Source: Bisporella sp. PMI_857 | Taxonomy: Eukaryota > Ascomycota > Leotiomycetes > Helotiales > Helotiaceae | NCBI GenBank assembly: GCA_021307315.1 | Contig: JAJSPD010000001.1 | Span: 1,302,001-1,366,000, forward strand | Direction of reading: 5' to 3' | DNA length: 64,000 bases | Part shown: piece after piece, positions 21,150 through 31,900 of the stretch | Layout: each line of letters begins with the position of its first letter | How positions within the stretch are numbered: position 1 is the stretch's first letter | Program-made: the position numbers and the translations under genes | The notes under the pieces: model-generated | The model's input: only the letters and a program-made list of their open reading frames with translations | What the model was told of the DNA's origin: nothing | Databases searched by the model: none

Positions 21150-23801
21150 TCATCTTGCGAACCTGCTCTGTAGCGTGTAATCCTTGTTAGGCCCCTTTAC
21201 CTTGTATGTCTGGCTCCATTCAGTCAATACGACGCCTTTAAACTTAAAATCGTACTCCACATCATACTGGTCAGGACTACACCAGTGGCCAGAAGTTGCC
21301 TTCCAACCTTCTGAACCCTTCGAGAAGACCAACTCGTGGAAGAAGTAATCCACTGATTTGTCTTCCTTGACAAACCATGCCGTAAGTTTGTCTGTCGGTT
21401 CGCTGTATCGATAGACATAACTACCACTTCAGGTTAGCTTCATAATAGCAGATCGAGCAGAAAGAGATAGCATACCATCGCTTGGCTGTAAAGTTGAGAC
21501 CGTTATCAGTCTTGAAATCTCCTTCCTCTAGATACAGATATTCCAAATCGAAAGAATCGTCATCGCCGGTAGGCTTACGCGGCAGGAATTTGGCGGTACC
21601 CGACAAGGATCCTGAAGGATATGAGGCACTGTGGCTCGTGATCTCTCTTTCAAGTTTCCAGTTGCCTTGCAAGGATCGAGAAACGGCCTTGGCCACGAAT
21701 TTTCCTGCTGCTGAATCGAGAAATGTGTCATAAAACAAGGTGCGTGCCAGGTCTATCTCCCTTTGCGAAGTCTCCGTGACTTTCTCGTATGTATACCGTG
21801 GAGGAAATACTTGACCTTAAACAATTCAGTATTTGCTAACTCTATGATGAAGGCTATAATGATCCACTACTTACCTGTTCTTGCGGCTGGGTCTTCTGGC
21901 TCATGTCTCTTGATATCCAGGATCTCGCTGAAGCTCTCCATCAAATAGGCATAATCGCCCATTGGAAACTGTGCACGACGAGGATCTCTCCTAAGAGCCA
22001 GCATATAGTCCATTGTTTTGTCCTCAGCTAATACCTTCTCGGCCTTAGCATCTCCAGACCAGAGTTTGCCGAGATATTTAGCCTGCATCTCCATGACGCC
22101 CCAATAGGGACTGCGATAGAATCCGACAAAGCCAAGAGACGGAAATTTGCGACTAACAACGGCATGCACATTCAGTGCGAGAGGTAATACATCCCCGGTT
22201 GGATCTAAGTCGAGGGTTTTCAACAGCTCTTCTGGCAGGAAGTCCAGAGAAGGGACTGCATCAAAGCCTGTCGCAAAAATGACAGCTGCAACGTTGCTGA
22301 TGACCTCTTCCTGACCATTGTGTTCTACAATGATAGTATCATCTTTGCTATCAAGCTGACGGAAAACTTTTCCTTCAATAATCTTAATATCTCCAGATCG
22401 TGCGAACTCAAGGTAATTATCACTGATACCAAGCAGAGGCGGCTCTGATTCCAGGGCTGGCGTTATAACCAATTCTTTGACTCCTAAATGACTTTGATCC
22501 CCTCCAAGGATTGCTTTCATGAATCCATTATTTTTCATGGCTGCTTCTTGTGAGATATGGCCAGAGGTATTTTCTAACTGTCCAGGGGGTCGGATTTGTA
22601 AATTGTAAGCAACTAGATCTAAGGGTAAGAATGTTGGCGCCGGATTATTTTTCTAAAATTTCGTCAGTACATGCCACTCAAGATAGGTTTTAAACAATTA
22701 TCGCTTACCGTTATGGTGACATTGCTACTGCCTGCTTCATCGATGGTCGGATTCGTGGGAAAGTACCATGGCATAACCCAGAATGGTCTCTGAATCACAT
22801 GTGTGACCGTATGGTGAGACGGCTTATCTTGGCCTGGCGCATTCGCTACAGAAGAGAGCTGATATCTGCGAATATCAGCGACATAGTTCACGAGTTGGAG
22901 CATGTAATCTGAGAACCTACGCAAGAGAGGCAGCAACCTCTACACCTGACATTTGCCCTCCGACAACGACAATATTAGAGCGCGGTGTATTCGATGCGCT
23001 GTCCTCGACTTGAGCCAATAGACCAGGTAAATCACGGTAGCTCGAACTGTGGAATATGCGTTTCGATACGGTTAAATTACGTGGAATTTCTTTCGCTTTC
23101 CCAAAGAAGCCTGAGGCTACTATGACATGATCATATACTAATACTTCAGCATTACTAGGCGATTTTGCGTCTTGTACGTGAACTTCCCAGGCTTCACTCT
23201 GCTGAACCGCTTTGACCTAGGAGGCCTTGATATCAGCTTCCTACCTTATTTATTGAGTCTTCTCTCGAATTGATTCTGTCACTTACCACTTTCATGGAAG
23301 TACGAATCTCATAACCTGCGTACGTCTTGATATACCTACCAAGCTTAGCTCCACATCAAGCATCCTCAATAGCATATCTCACCGCTGTAGATAGTTCCCA
23401 ACTTGCCATGCCTTTGGGAAAATCTATATTTTTGGTCAATGCCTCGGACCTGCAAAAAAATGTATATTTATGCTTCAATTTCCAGCCCACAAAGAAAAAT
23501 GAAAGTACTTACCGGACTCGATGCCGGCCAAGCCAGGTCACTAAAACTGACAGTATGGCGGCTCTGATTCGTACGCATCTCCGGATTGACAAGCCCGGCA
23601 TCATGCCTCGATATTGGCCATAATCCACCAATCCTCTCGGATTGCTCGAAGATAGTCACCTCAAAGGCTCCCGGATGTTCATGGATGAGTGTCTTCGCAG
23701 CCACTAGACCTGCGGGTCCAGCACCTGAATCCAATGTCAGATATCGCAAAACGATTGGGACTATGGCCGAACATACCGATAACACACACCTTCTTCACCA
23801 T
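21150..23801 (-). CDS. flavin-containing monooxygenase fused to DUF6314 domain
   Basis: Nine minus-strand exons: 23801..23777, 23724..23513, 23423..23383, 23335..23287, 23216..22921, 22865..22709, 22652..21875, 21815..21476 and 21420..21150; 722 residues, all junctions in phase. The FMO part has the FAD fold near residues 5-15 (VCVIGAGPAGL), the FMO-type RIFHSSSYRD motif, a second Rossmann fold (IVVVGGQMSGVE, about 190-205) and VIFATGF near 387. From about residue 540 a second domain starts (LFYDTFLDSAAGKF, LQGNWKLEREI) and ends GPNKDYTLQSRFAR, which I recognise as DUF6314. FMOs use NADPH and O2 to oxygenate N, S or carbonyl substrates; the substrate is unknown here. DUF6314 may bind a ligand (inference). 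The nearest upstream gene is a transporter on the same strand. Confidence 0.85.
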
Positions 23802-24440
23802 GGCTGCTAGAATGACGGACAGTTTGCTTTCCCGGGGGTGGATCAAGACAAGAATTGAAGAAGTGCGTCAAGAAACTTCTTGAACTTGTTGCAGTGAAAC
23901 AGATGATAATGACTACAGATTCTTTGTCATGATTTCTGTCTAGAATCTGGCATCAGATAGATTCATACGTAAACCGACGAACCTCGAAAGTTGATTTAGT
24001 CAGGATGTCAAGTTATTTGGGTAGATCTGCTGTATGTCCGGCGTGTGGTTAGAATTTGCTTGTACCACTCCAAGGACTTGGCATCTGACTGCTTGGTCAG
24101 CACGTGCTAGAAACTACATGGAGCTCATATTCAGAAATTGCCCTCACCGATATCTCCTGTCTATAAGACCGTAGTATTGCATCTACTACCTGTCTGTTCG
24201 AGAAGTCTCAAACTTGAAGGGGCGAAATTTTGGTCGGCTGTGAAGCTGGTCACGTGAAGAAACGCTCAGTATTCGGCTTGATGAGTATTGAACATTGGCC
24301 ATTTAAGAGGCTCTATGAGCGTATGGATGGTGATAGTAGAGTATTTACATCGATAAGGGTAGAGGCAAAAATTATACGGTCTCGTAGGCGGTATATTTGA
24401 AATATACCAATGTTGAAATGTCGCCATCGCCATGACCTAA
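23802..24440. promoter_or_regulatory. FMO promoter with two CACGTG sites
   Basis: CACGTG palindromes occur at 24101..24106 and 24251..24256, about 300 and 450 bp upstream of the FMO start codon. Two copies of a six-base palindrome in 640 bp suggest a bHLH-controlled promoter, though this is inference from sequence only. Confidence 0.4.
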
Positions 24441-26312
24441 TTACAATGTGTAGATAAAGTCTGGTCGTTGATCACCCAAGCTCTCCGCCTCCTTCGCTGA
24501 CATTCCTTCTACCCAATGATTTCTCTTTCCTGCTCTTCTTAGCTTATTCTCCCTGAGCAATAGAAGTTCCATCAAGATACTGCCGCCGAAGAGGAACAGG
24601 ATCATATACGCCATCACGACCGAATGACCAATCGTATATTTCGGTCCATTGAAGAAAATATTCGACGATACCACCCCATTGAGATTTCCCCACCCGATAA
24701 CAAACCCAAGCACAACACCACGCTTATACACACCCTCAATATTGTTCGAAACCCAGGTAATCGTGTTCGCAATACAAGGATAGATACCTAACGCTCCTAA
24801 GAACGTGCCAGCGTATTTTACATGAGGTGTTTGTGAGCCGAGGAGCATACCAAAACCTGTGATTCCGAGTATGGAAATCCCTATATTACAGAGACCTCGT
24901 TTATGCGTCCGGTCCGCGACAAAACCGATGATTACAGTGAGAATCGCAGCTGCGGCATAAGGTGGTACTGTAAGAAGTTGGGCCTGGGTGGTCTTGTAGC
25001 CCATTGCTGAGACAATGCTGGGAAGGAAGAGGGAGAAGGCGTAGAGAGGCATGTCGCAGCCCATGTAGATGACCATTCCAAGCCTGAAGAAGTTAGTTCC
25101 AGTACACCAAAACTTCCAGCAAGTCTTAAAGCATACCACATCTTATAATCCTTCATTCCCATCCAGACATATTTCAGCTGGAACTTCTCATGCTCTGCCG
25201 AACTCTGCTTATCCATCTTCAACCTCCTCACAACCCGCGCCCGATCCTCGTCCGACAAAAAGGTCGCAAGATCAGGGAAGTCGTGGACCATCCAGATGCT
25301 CGCGACCCCAAAGAACACAGTGACAATACCCTCCAGGATAAAGATCCAGGCCCAGCCAGGTTTCCCTCCAAGACCGTCCATTTTCTCAATTGCCGCAGCA
25401 AGGAGACCGCCAAATGAACCCGACACCGCCGCGGCTGAGAAGAAGATTGCCGCTCGGACACCAAATTCCTCCCGCTTATACCAGCACGACAGATAATAGT
25501 TGATACCTTAGCACATTAGGTCAGCATGGTTCAGAATTTGGTGAAAGAGGTGTACCTGGAAACAATCCTGCCTCGGTCAAGCCAAGCCACCATCGAGCTG
25601 CCATCAAGCCGGACCAATTTGTTACAAATCCCATGAAAGTCATGCATAAACCCCATAGTACCCTTGAGATGTCAGAAGTTTTCCCCGGTCGGAATCCAGA
25701 GAACCTTACATTATGATTGGAATGAAAATAGAAGGGCGAAGTCTCTTCAGCAAAATATTGGTGAGCGGCTCAAAGACAGCCTACAAACTTGTTAGCACTA
25801 CGACCATAAAATGCGTTCGTTCAAAGCACTCAATAGTGACAAGACCTACATAGGACACAAAGAATATGCTCAACGTGGCATTATATTGGCCTGCAGTTCG
25901 TACACCTCTCACACAACCAGTTTGCCCAGGCTTTTTGCACTGAAGTCCGGCTATCTTGGCATTTCCGATGTTGGTCCGATCGAGGAAGGCAAGGAGGTAG
26001 AGAATACAAAGCTAAACGAGTTAACGCTGAATCGACCTGTGCCATATAGCTTACTTACCCATGGAATTAGGGTCAGATCGAGCTTCCAAAGTAACTTGCG
26101 ATCCTAGGAAACAGTTAGTATTCCGTGCGGCAACAAACTATAATGATACGCACGATTATTGCCTTTTCCTCTGGACTCAAATGTGCATCCGGATCTGGAG
26201 GGAGCCCGGCTGCAGGATCAGCGATAACAACGCCTTTCTCTTCGTGTCCGAGGCTGTGCTTCTCATCATCGCTCTTTTCGCTATCGTTCTTGATTATACC
26301 CTGAGAAGCCAT
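24441..26312 (-). CDS. MFS transporter, Dal5-like anion:cation symporter family
   Basis: Seven minus-strand exons: 26312..26154, 26103..26059, 26011..25850, 25780..25710, 25662..25556, 25506..25137 and 25083..24441; 518 residues, phase-consistent throughout. The N-terminus is hydrophilic (DPDAHLSPEEKAIIDRKLLW), and the family signature LAFLDRTNIGNAKIAGL follows in the first helix pair. Further helices include MVLWGLCMTFMGFVTNW, WWLGLTEAGLFPG, and in the second half LTVPPYAAAAILTVIIGF with ADRTHKRG. This is the layout of allantoate, nicotinate or pantothenate-type permeases, which move small organic anions across the plasma membrane. The substrate is not readable from sequence. It lies upstream of the FMO on the same strand. 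Confidence 0.9.
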
Positions 26313-27391
26313 TTCGCAGTCCGTGCCGAACGTATATTGTACAAGAAGAGAATAGAAAATGGGGGTTAGAAATTATCCTTAGGCTTGGGACGAAAGGATT
26401 TGTTATCATGACCTACACGCCAGGCTAGAGGTTGTCAGGTGCGATGTAACCTTCGAAGCACCATTGGCAGGCATGGAAGCTCTAAACTAAGTTACACCGT
26501 CCGACTACCTGATCGTTGCAAGAATCATGATTCGTGGGGTAGTGGATCGGCAGGTATATACGTCGTATGAGGTACAGAGCTGACCCCGCATCTACATCCA
26601 TGACGCAGGTATGCCGACGGTGGTGAATCCCCGACGGCGACATGCTTATTCCGTTGTCTAGAAGTTGGGATACGGATAGCAAATTATCAATGTGAGACTG
26701 GAATCATGCATGAAAGTAACAAAGGCTTCCAGCACGTCTGTTACACATGCGATGGCTTGCAATACCAAGCTCTGGATGGTGTTGAAATAAACTTTGAAGG
26801 CTGAATCAAGCATGCTTAGAGCCACACATCGGGAGATCCGCTTCATCTGACTGATGCAAGCCAAGACCTCTTGGAGGAGGGTCGACAAAAAGATTAATGA
26901 CCGGGCCAATCGGCAAACCAGCTCGGGAATTTTAATTTCGGGCCGGCTATGGCTCATCAGACTTCTTAGTGTTTCATCTCCCTATCTTGCGTTGTGGTCC
27001 ATCTCTGGTAGCAAATGCTTGATCTCTTGAACTTAGGGACCACTTGATATAGGACATATAGTGGCATTTCTGTTGCCTACAAGGCAGGTGTCCTCTTTAA
27101 TGTCTGTCCTCGAGCTTCAGCCCCTGGTACCCCGAGTTCCACTCTGGAAGCTGGCGCGAAGAGTCATAATATGCAAGATGGTGAGAAATTTAAGCAACTC
27201 CGCCGTTGGGTATTGGACGATGGAGGATATGGGCTATGGGGGGGTGTTGGGGAGATGTATATATATTCTACAGATCTCTATGATGGCTCCCTGCCGCAAC
27301 TACTTGTCCTAAAGATATATAACATCGAGTTTGTCATTTCAAAGTACCCTCAACTCTGGAGTACTGACTTAATAAACATCAATCGGAAGGG
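26313..27391. other. intergenic between transporter and dead reductase
   Basis: About 1.08 kb separating divergent genes. Frames at 26482-26682 and 26658-26957 have no domain content. A shared promoter with the former reductase gene is possible. Confidence 0.4.
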
Positions 27392-28384
27392 ATGTCAGCA
27401 CAAATTCCCATGCGCCAACTCGGAAAGAATGAACCCATGGTCCTAGCCTTGGGTTTCGGCACGGTGGGTGTCTCCATCGCTTACTCCAGGCCTCCTCCCG
27501 ATGGCCAGCGTTTTGCTCCCTTAGACGGTGCTTTTACGCTTGGTCTGGCATTCTGGGACAGTGCAGACGTCTATACCAATAACGAGGATCTTCTCATCGC
27601 CTAGTTCAGACGCACAGCGAAACGCGATTCTATCTTCCTGGCAACATAGTTTGCAGGTAGCATAGCTACAGGGACGTGGGTGACGAATTCGTTACCCGAA
27701 TATTGTAAGGCAGCAATCGAGAAGAGTTTGAAGCGATTGGGTGTAGATACGATCGATCTGCACTACTGTCATCGTGTTAATGGTATTACACCTATCGAGC
27801 ATACAGTTGCTGCGATGGCTGAGCTTGTTAAATATTTTTAATTGCTTCCCATACGACTGGAAGATAGGCTAAAGTTCCGCAGAGAAGGCAAAGCCAAGTA
27901 CATCGGCCTGTCAGAAGTGAGTGCCGGCACACCATGGCAAGCCGATAAAGTCTATTCAATTACGGCCGTGCAAATGGAGTACTCTCCATTCTGCCTCGAA
28001 GTCGAATCCTCTAACACTAAACTTCTAGAGACATGTCGTGGGCTTGGTGTCGCAATGGTAGCTTACTCACCTCTCGGTTGTGGTTTCTTCACTGGCCGGT
28101 ATACCTCTCTAGGTGATTTCAAGGATGGTGATTGCCGCCATTTCATGCCGCCTTTCTCCCCAGAGAACTTCCCCAAAAACTTGGAGGTTGTAAATGCACT
28201 CAAGAAAGTCGCGGACCAGAAAAGGTGTACTATTGGGCAATTAGTGCTTGCTTGGCTGCTAGCTTAGGGAGATGACGTGTTTCCAATTCCGGGAACGAAT
28301 AAGCAAAAGTACCTATTGGAGAATTTTGGGTCTTTGGAGATTTTATTGAGTGAGAAAGAGATGAAGGACATTCGAGAAATTTAG
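27392..28384 (+). pseudogene. aldo/keto reductase pseudogene
   Basis: Nearly full-length AKR sequence: MRQLGKNEPMVLALGFGT, FWDSADVYTNNEDLL (catalytic Asp and Tyr present), [68 protein letters not shown] and VFPIPGTNK. Stops interrupt it at 27602 (where relatives have Trp, TGG to TAG), 27647 (relatives have Lys) and 28265 (relatives usually have Gln, CAG to TAG). An intron at 27832..27882 has lost its donor: AT replaces GT, and restoring G would give the expected LVKEGK junction phase. Three of these four lesions are C:G to T:A changes. The gene once encoded a cytosolic NADPH-dependent carbonyl reductase. It is divergent from the transporter. Confidence 0.85.
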
Positions 28385-29245
28385 ACAACGCAAAGGTTCA
28401 TGGGTGTGGGCATGTGGAATTACCCAGCATGCGTATGTTTGCAGATACAGTTCCCCTGGAGGCTGGCAATTGAATACAACTCAACCGGCTTGTATTCATA
28501 TCAAAGCTCAAGATAATATGATCTATGCTTCTTAGCTAGCTGATGGATTTTTGTAGTGAATGGGTTAGAGCAATTCTCCTACAGCATATATTCATGGTTG
28601 CATGGCGAGTCTTACGGTATGATAAATTATTTTGGTGATTGATATATGAGTAGCGGACCTATGGAACATCAAGAAAAATATGACCTACCCGAGCATGCAA
28701 GGTACTTTCTTTCACATATCTTCCAATTCTTCGTGCTGGAAAGTTCTGACCTTTTATAGCTCGAAATTGTCGTCACAGTGAGGGGCCCAAGAGTATATCT
28801 CGTTTGTAAATTGCGACCGAACGCAACGAGCGGTATCGACTGCGTCGCGAGGTTTTTATATATTCAAGTGGTGTCTCTCGACGTAATATTGACAGAGTCG
28901 TGAGCTCCATCGAGTTCGGCCATTCTGATAGAATCTAGCCAAATTCCTGGACTTGCTCTCATATTACCGATGCCAACCTACTCAAATGTAAATTTTGGAG
29001 CATTACAGCTTTGAGAGTTGTAGCGTGGGGGGATGAAGTGATTCAACAATCACCAGCTGGATAGAAGCCTAGTCTCCAATCGCCGCTTAGACGAAGAGGG
29101 GGTGTCTTTAGTAAATGCTACAGTAAGCTCCATCGCTGGCAAGCACGCTAGGCCCTTTCCGAAACGGAGATTTAGAGGCTGCCTGTTGTCGAAACTATGT
29201 ATTTTATCCTCTGGATTGCTTTAAGCTGGCATATTTCAAAGCAAA
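28385..29245. other. intergenic, no gene seen
   Basis: About 0.86 kb with no supported reading frame. The promoter of the 2EXR gene should be at its right end. Confidence 0.45.
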
Positions 29246-29956
29246 ATGGAAAAGACTTCATCGTCCTCAGATAACCTGGCCGCCACCAGCTTCACATCCT
29301 TCCCTCTCCTCCCGTATGAGATCCGTCTTCGAATATGGGAGTTCATCGCGCCGGGCCCTCGAACCGTACAAGTCTCATACCATGCAAATTACAAGCAGTT
29401 CAACGGCCGGGCAAGCGCTGCCTTTGACGGTTGGATAAGCAAGACGCCAATCCCTACCATCCTCCACATCTGTCATGAATCACGTGTTGAAGCTTTAAAG
29501 TCATTCCAGCTTGCTTTCGGCACCTACTTCCACAAGCCAACGATCTACCTCAACTTCGACATGGACACGGTGCTATTTGGGGACGAGGACCTCGCAGATA
29601 ACCGTTGGTCACCATCATCAACCGCCTCCGATTATCTGCTTGATGTACTGCTTGGCGGAGGATATCACGGACCGGATGACACAGATAAGATTCAGAATAT
29701 GGTCTTTGATATCCACGAGGATCTTTACGCCAGGAGGAATTTTTGCTGGGACGAGATCAGGTTGTTTGCAGGGTTGAAGGAAATTACTTTAAGGGTGTGG
29801 GATGAAGATAATTGGCGAGAGAGGCTTATGTCGCATTACCGGGCAACATTGACGGTCGTTGCTAAAGCTCATCCCGAGTGGGTGATTCCAAAGATCAGGG
29901 TTGCATCTGGATATACCAAGTATGAATGGGGAACCATCACCCTGGCTGATCCATGA
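29246..29956 (+). CDS. 2EXR domain protein
   Basis: A single-exon frame of 236 residues. The N-terminal motif FPLLPYEIRLRIWEF is the first conserved block of the fungal 2EXR domain (F-x-x-LP-x-EIR-x-x-IW), and the middle ILHICHESRVEALKSF matches the second block (I-x-x-x-C-x-ESR). Later blocks such as YLNFDMDTVLF also fit. Members of this expanded fungal family have no assigned biochemical activity; F-box-like protein binding has been guessed from the N-terminal motif. Codon use and lack of stops support a real gene. The tRNA and transposon lie downstream. Confidence 0.85.
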   Translation: MEKTSSSSDNLAATSFTSFPLLPYEIRLRIWEFIAPGPRTVQVSYHANYKQFNGRASAAFDGWISKTPIPTILHICHESRVEALKSFQLAFGTYFHKPTIYLNFDMDTVLFGDEDLADNRWSPSSTASDYLLDVLLGGGYHGPDDTDKIQNMVFDIHEDLYARRNFCWDEIRLFAGLKEITLRVWDEDNWRERLMSHYRATLTVVAKAHPEWVIPKIRVASGYTKYEWGTITLADP

Positions 29957-30645
29957 TCTTTGGATCGATACTCGATCACCTGAGAGTTCAAGATTTGGAT
30001 TCAGTTAAAGAGGGCCTATCCAAGGACTCAGCCCAGAAATGAAAATGCTATATTGAAAATATTGCACTCAATGATTGCACAAGGTGTATTCCGGAGTTGT
30101 CACTTGTCTTTCTTCTAACGTGATTGTCCCCAGAGCTTCCATATATCGATACCTAAAAAGAACATGGAAACCATTTCAGCATCGCAAGGTAATACAAATA
30201 GAAAACGAACTTTCGTTCTGGGAAGCAATGGTACTTTTATCATGACTGTTATCTTCCAAATTTTATACTCCCTTCAACTTTTACGCTGTAGGATCGAAAT
30301 TTCCACCATCAGTATTCAAGAAGAGTTTCATTCATGATGCATTTCAGACTCTTTCACGTGTCAAAAAACTCCTTTCCCCTGTGACACAAAGTAAAGCATG
30401 GGGCTCAGCAGTCATTACCATCTGTATAAAAAAATTGTACAAATAATGTGATTATTGGCCAGTGTGTTTTCTTTGCAACAACTTCAGAACCCCATCGCAT
30501 TTCTAGCGCCTAGAAAACACTTTGCAGATCTTCGTCAATCCTATTCGTTCCATGTAAAAATGCGGGAAACTTAAAAAAAATATATATACACCAGAACAAC
30601 AAGCGAAGTCGTACAATCATAGTCAAACATTTCATCAGCTAAAGT
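29957..30645. other. intergenic, no gene seen
   Basis: About 0.69 kb downstream of the 2EXR gene, AT-rich, no supported feature. Confidence 0.4.
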
Positions 30646-30894
30646 ATGTTACTCAGTACCAGAGAATTCGAAATCAAAAGCGACACATTTAATATCACCA
30701 ATACTCCAGTATTAACTTTGGAGCAAGCTTGCCTATTTTTCTATGTAAGTACAAAAGTTGATTGTGGTAATCGTGTTCCAGTTGCACAGCTCTACTTGAT
30801 GACGAATGTTGTACTTGTGGGGACGGAAGGTGCGCTCAGTGAAATTGAGAGATTGATAGAACGATCTAAGCAGAGCAAGGGAACAAATGGATAG
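30646..30894 (+). CDS. doubtful small ORF
   Basis: An 82-residue frame from an ATG, with text such as TPVLTLEQACLFFY and GTEGALSEIERLIERSKQ that looks mildly protein-like. A GTAAGT sits inside at about 30745, so an intron could change its product. There is no recognisable domain. It could be a decayed or short accessory gene or chance. Confidence 0.25.
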   Translation: MLLSTREFEIKSDTFNITNTPVLTLEQACLFFYVSTKVDCGNRVPVAQLYLMTNVVLVGTEGALSEIERLIERSKQSKGTNG

Positions 30895-31405
30895 CAATCA
30901 CCGAACGTATGCATGGCGTCAGAACTGGATGCTCAGTAGATCTAATCTCAATCAACCACGAACGCCTCCCACGCGCCTGGAAGATTTAACTGCTTACACT
31001 TAATTTCCATCCGACATACGTCTACTGGAAACGGCAGCATAGGGGTGCACTTCAGTATACAAGTCTTTGCGAAGTCAACGAGTGCCAGTAAAGGAGAACT
31101 TAGCGAGCCCCGTTTCGGAATCGAGGCCCAGATCCAGCTGCACGAGAGCCAGCTGCCAGATATCCCAAGCTACTTCGCTAAATCTAAGCCTTGAAACTTT
31201 CTTTCCCCTCCCTCTCTCCCTTTCCTCAGCAATTAGTATAGCACCAAGCATTGGTGAGAGCAAGACAGAGAAACGTCAGGCTTGGCGCCCCATTTTGGTA
31301 ACTCTCACATGACCCACAAACCCCCATTTCCTTCATTTTCCCTGCGTCTTACCTTTATCCAAATGAGTACAAAGATAAAAACGGCCTGAAACAAAACGAG
31401 ACCAA

Positions 31406-31506
31406 GCGTTTGTGGTTTAGTGGTAAAATCGATCCTTGCCATCTAGTTCTTCCCACAAGAAGCTTTCAACTTGGATTGGCCCCGGGTTCGATTCCCGGCG
31501 AACGCA
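31406..31506 (+). tRNA. tRNA-Gly (anticodon GCC) with intron
   Basis: The 5' acceptor strand GCGTTTG (31406..31412) pairs with CGAACGC (31499..31505), including one G-T pair, with discriminator A at 31506. The D arm is GGTTTAGTGGTAAAATC. The anticodon stem GATCC pairs with GGATT, and the loop reads TTGCCA before an intron of about 30 nt inserted after position 37. The T arm is CCGGG-TTCGATT-CCCGG. The anticodon GCC reads glycine GGC/GGU codons. A TTTT tract follows within about 10 nt, a normal RNA polymerase III terminator. The exact intron ends are inferred from pairing. Confidence 0.85.
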
Positions 31507-31713
31507 ATTCTTCTTTTGTTTTTGCCTTTTGACATTGAATTTGGAGGGAGGGCATGCTTCGAACGGAGAGCACAGAGGATCGGTTCGTATTTTTTGCGTT
31601 GATGAGATACAGTAGTGGCCAAAATCGCCTTCAGGTGCTAACTCTATGATTTTGTTCTCGGCCCACATTCTCTTAGAGTGCTATTTCCAATATAGTTAGC
31701 TTCGATTACGGCC

Positions 31714-31721
31714 TTGCATTA
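31714..31721 (+). repeat. left target-site duplication of the MULE
   Basis: TTGCATTA occurs directly before the left inverted repeat and again directly after the right one (34404..34411). An 8-bp duplication is within the range made by Mutator-like transposases. Confidence 0.85.
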
Positions 31722-31773
31722 GGCGAGTGATACACGACCTCCCCCCCTGTTTACTACACGACCTCCCCCCCCC
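31722..31773 (+). repeat. left terminal inverted repeat of the MULE
   Basis: 52 bp starting GGCGAGTGATACACGACCT, then seven C, then TGTTTACTACACGACCT, then nine C. It is the exact reverse complement of 34352..34403. The motif ACACGACCT plus C-tract occurs twice in each end, a likely repeated transposase binding site. Confidence 0.92.
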
Positions 31774-31900
31774 TTGTAATTTTGGTTTTCTGCCACCAAT
31801 CAGACTATTTAGGTGGGGCGCTCACCAAAATAAGCTGATGACTTGAAGAAAAAATGAAGAACTGAATTGAATAGGATATGGCAAATATAGTATTAAAAGT

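Noticed and set aside
26658..26957. 99-residue minus-strand frame
   Set aside because: Leu/Ile/Ser-rich, without domain, conserved motif or splice partner.
21150..28384. Secondary-metabolite gene cluster
   Set aside because: No polyketide synthase, peptide synthetase, terpene cyclase or pathway regulator is present; only a loose FMO/transporter/reductase neighbourhood.
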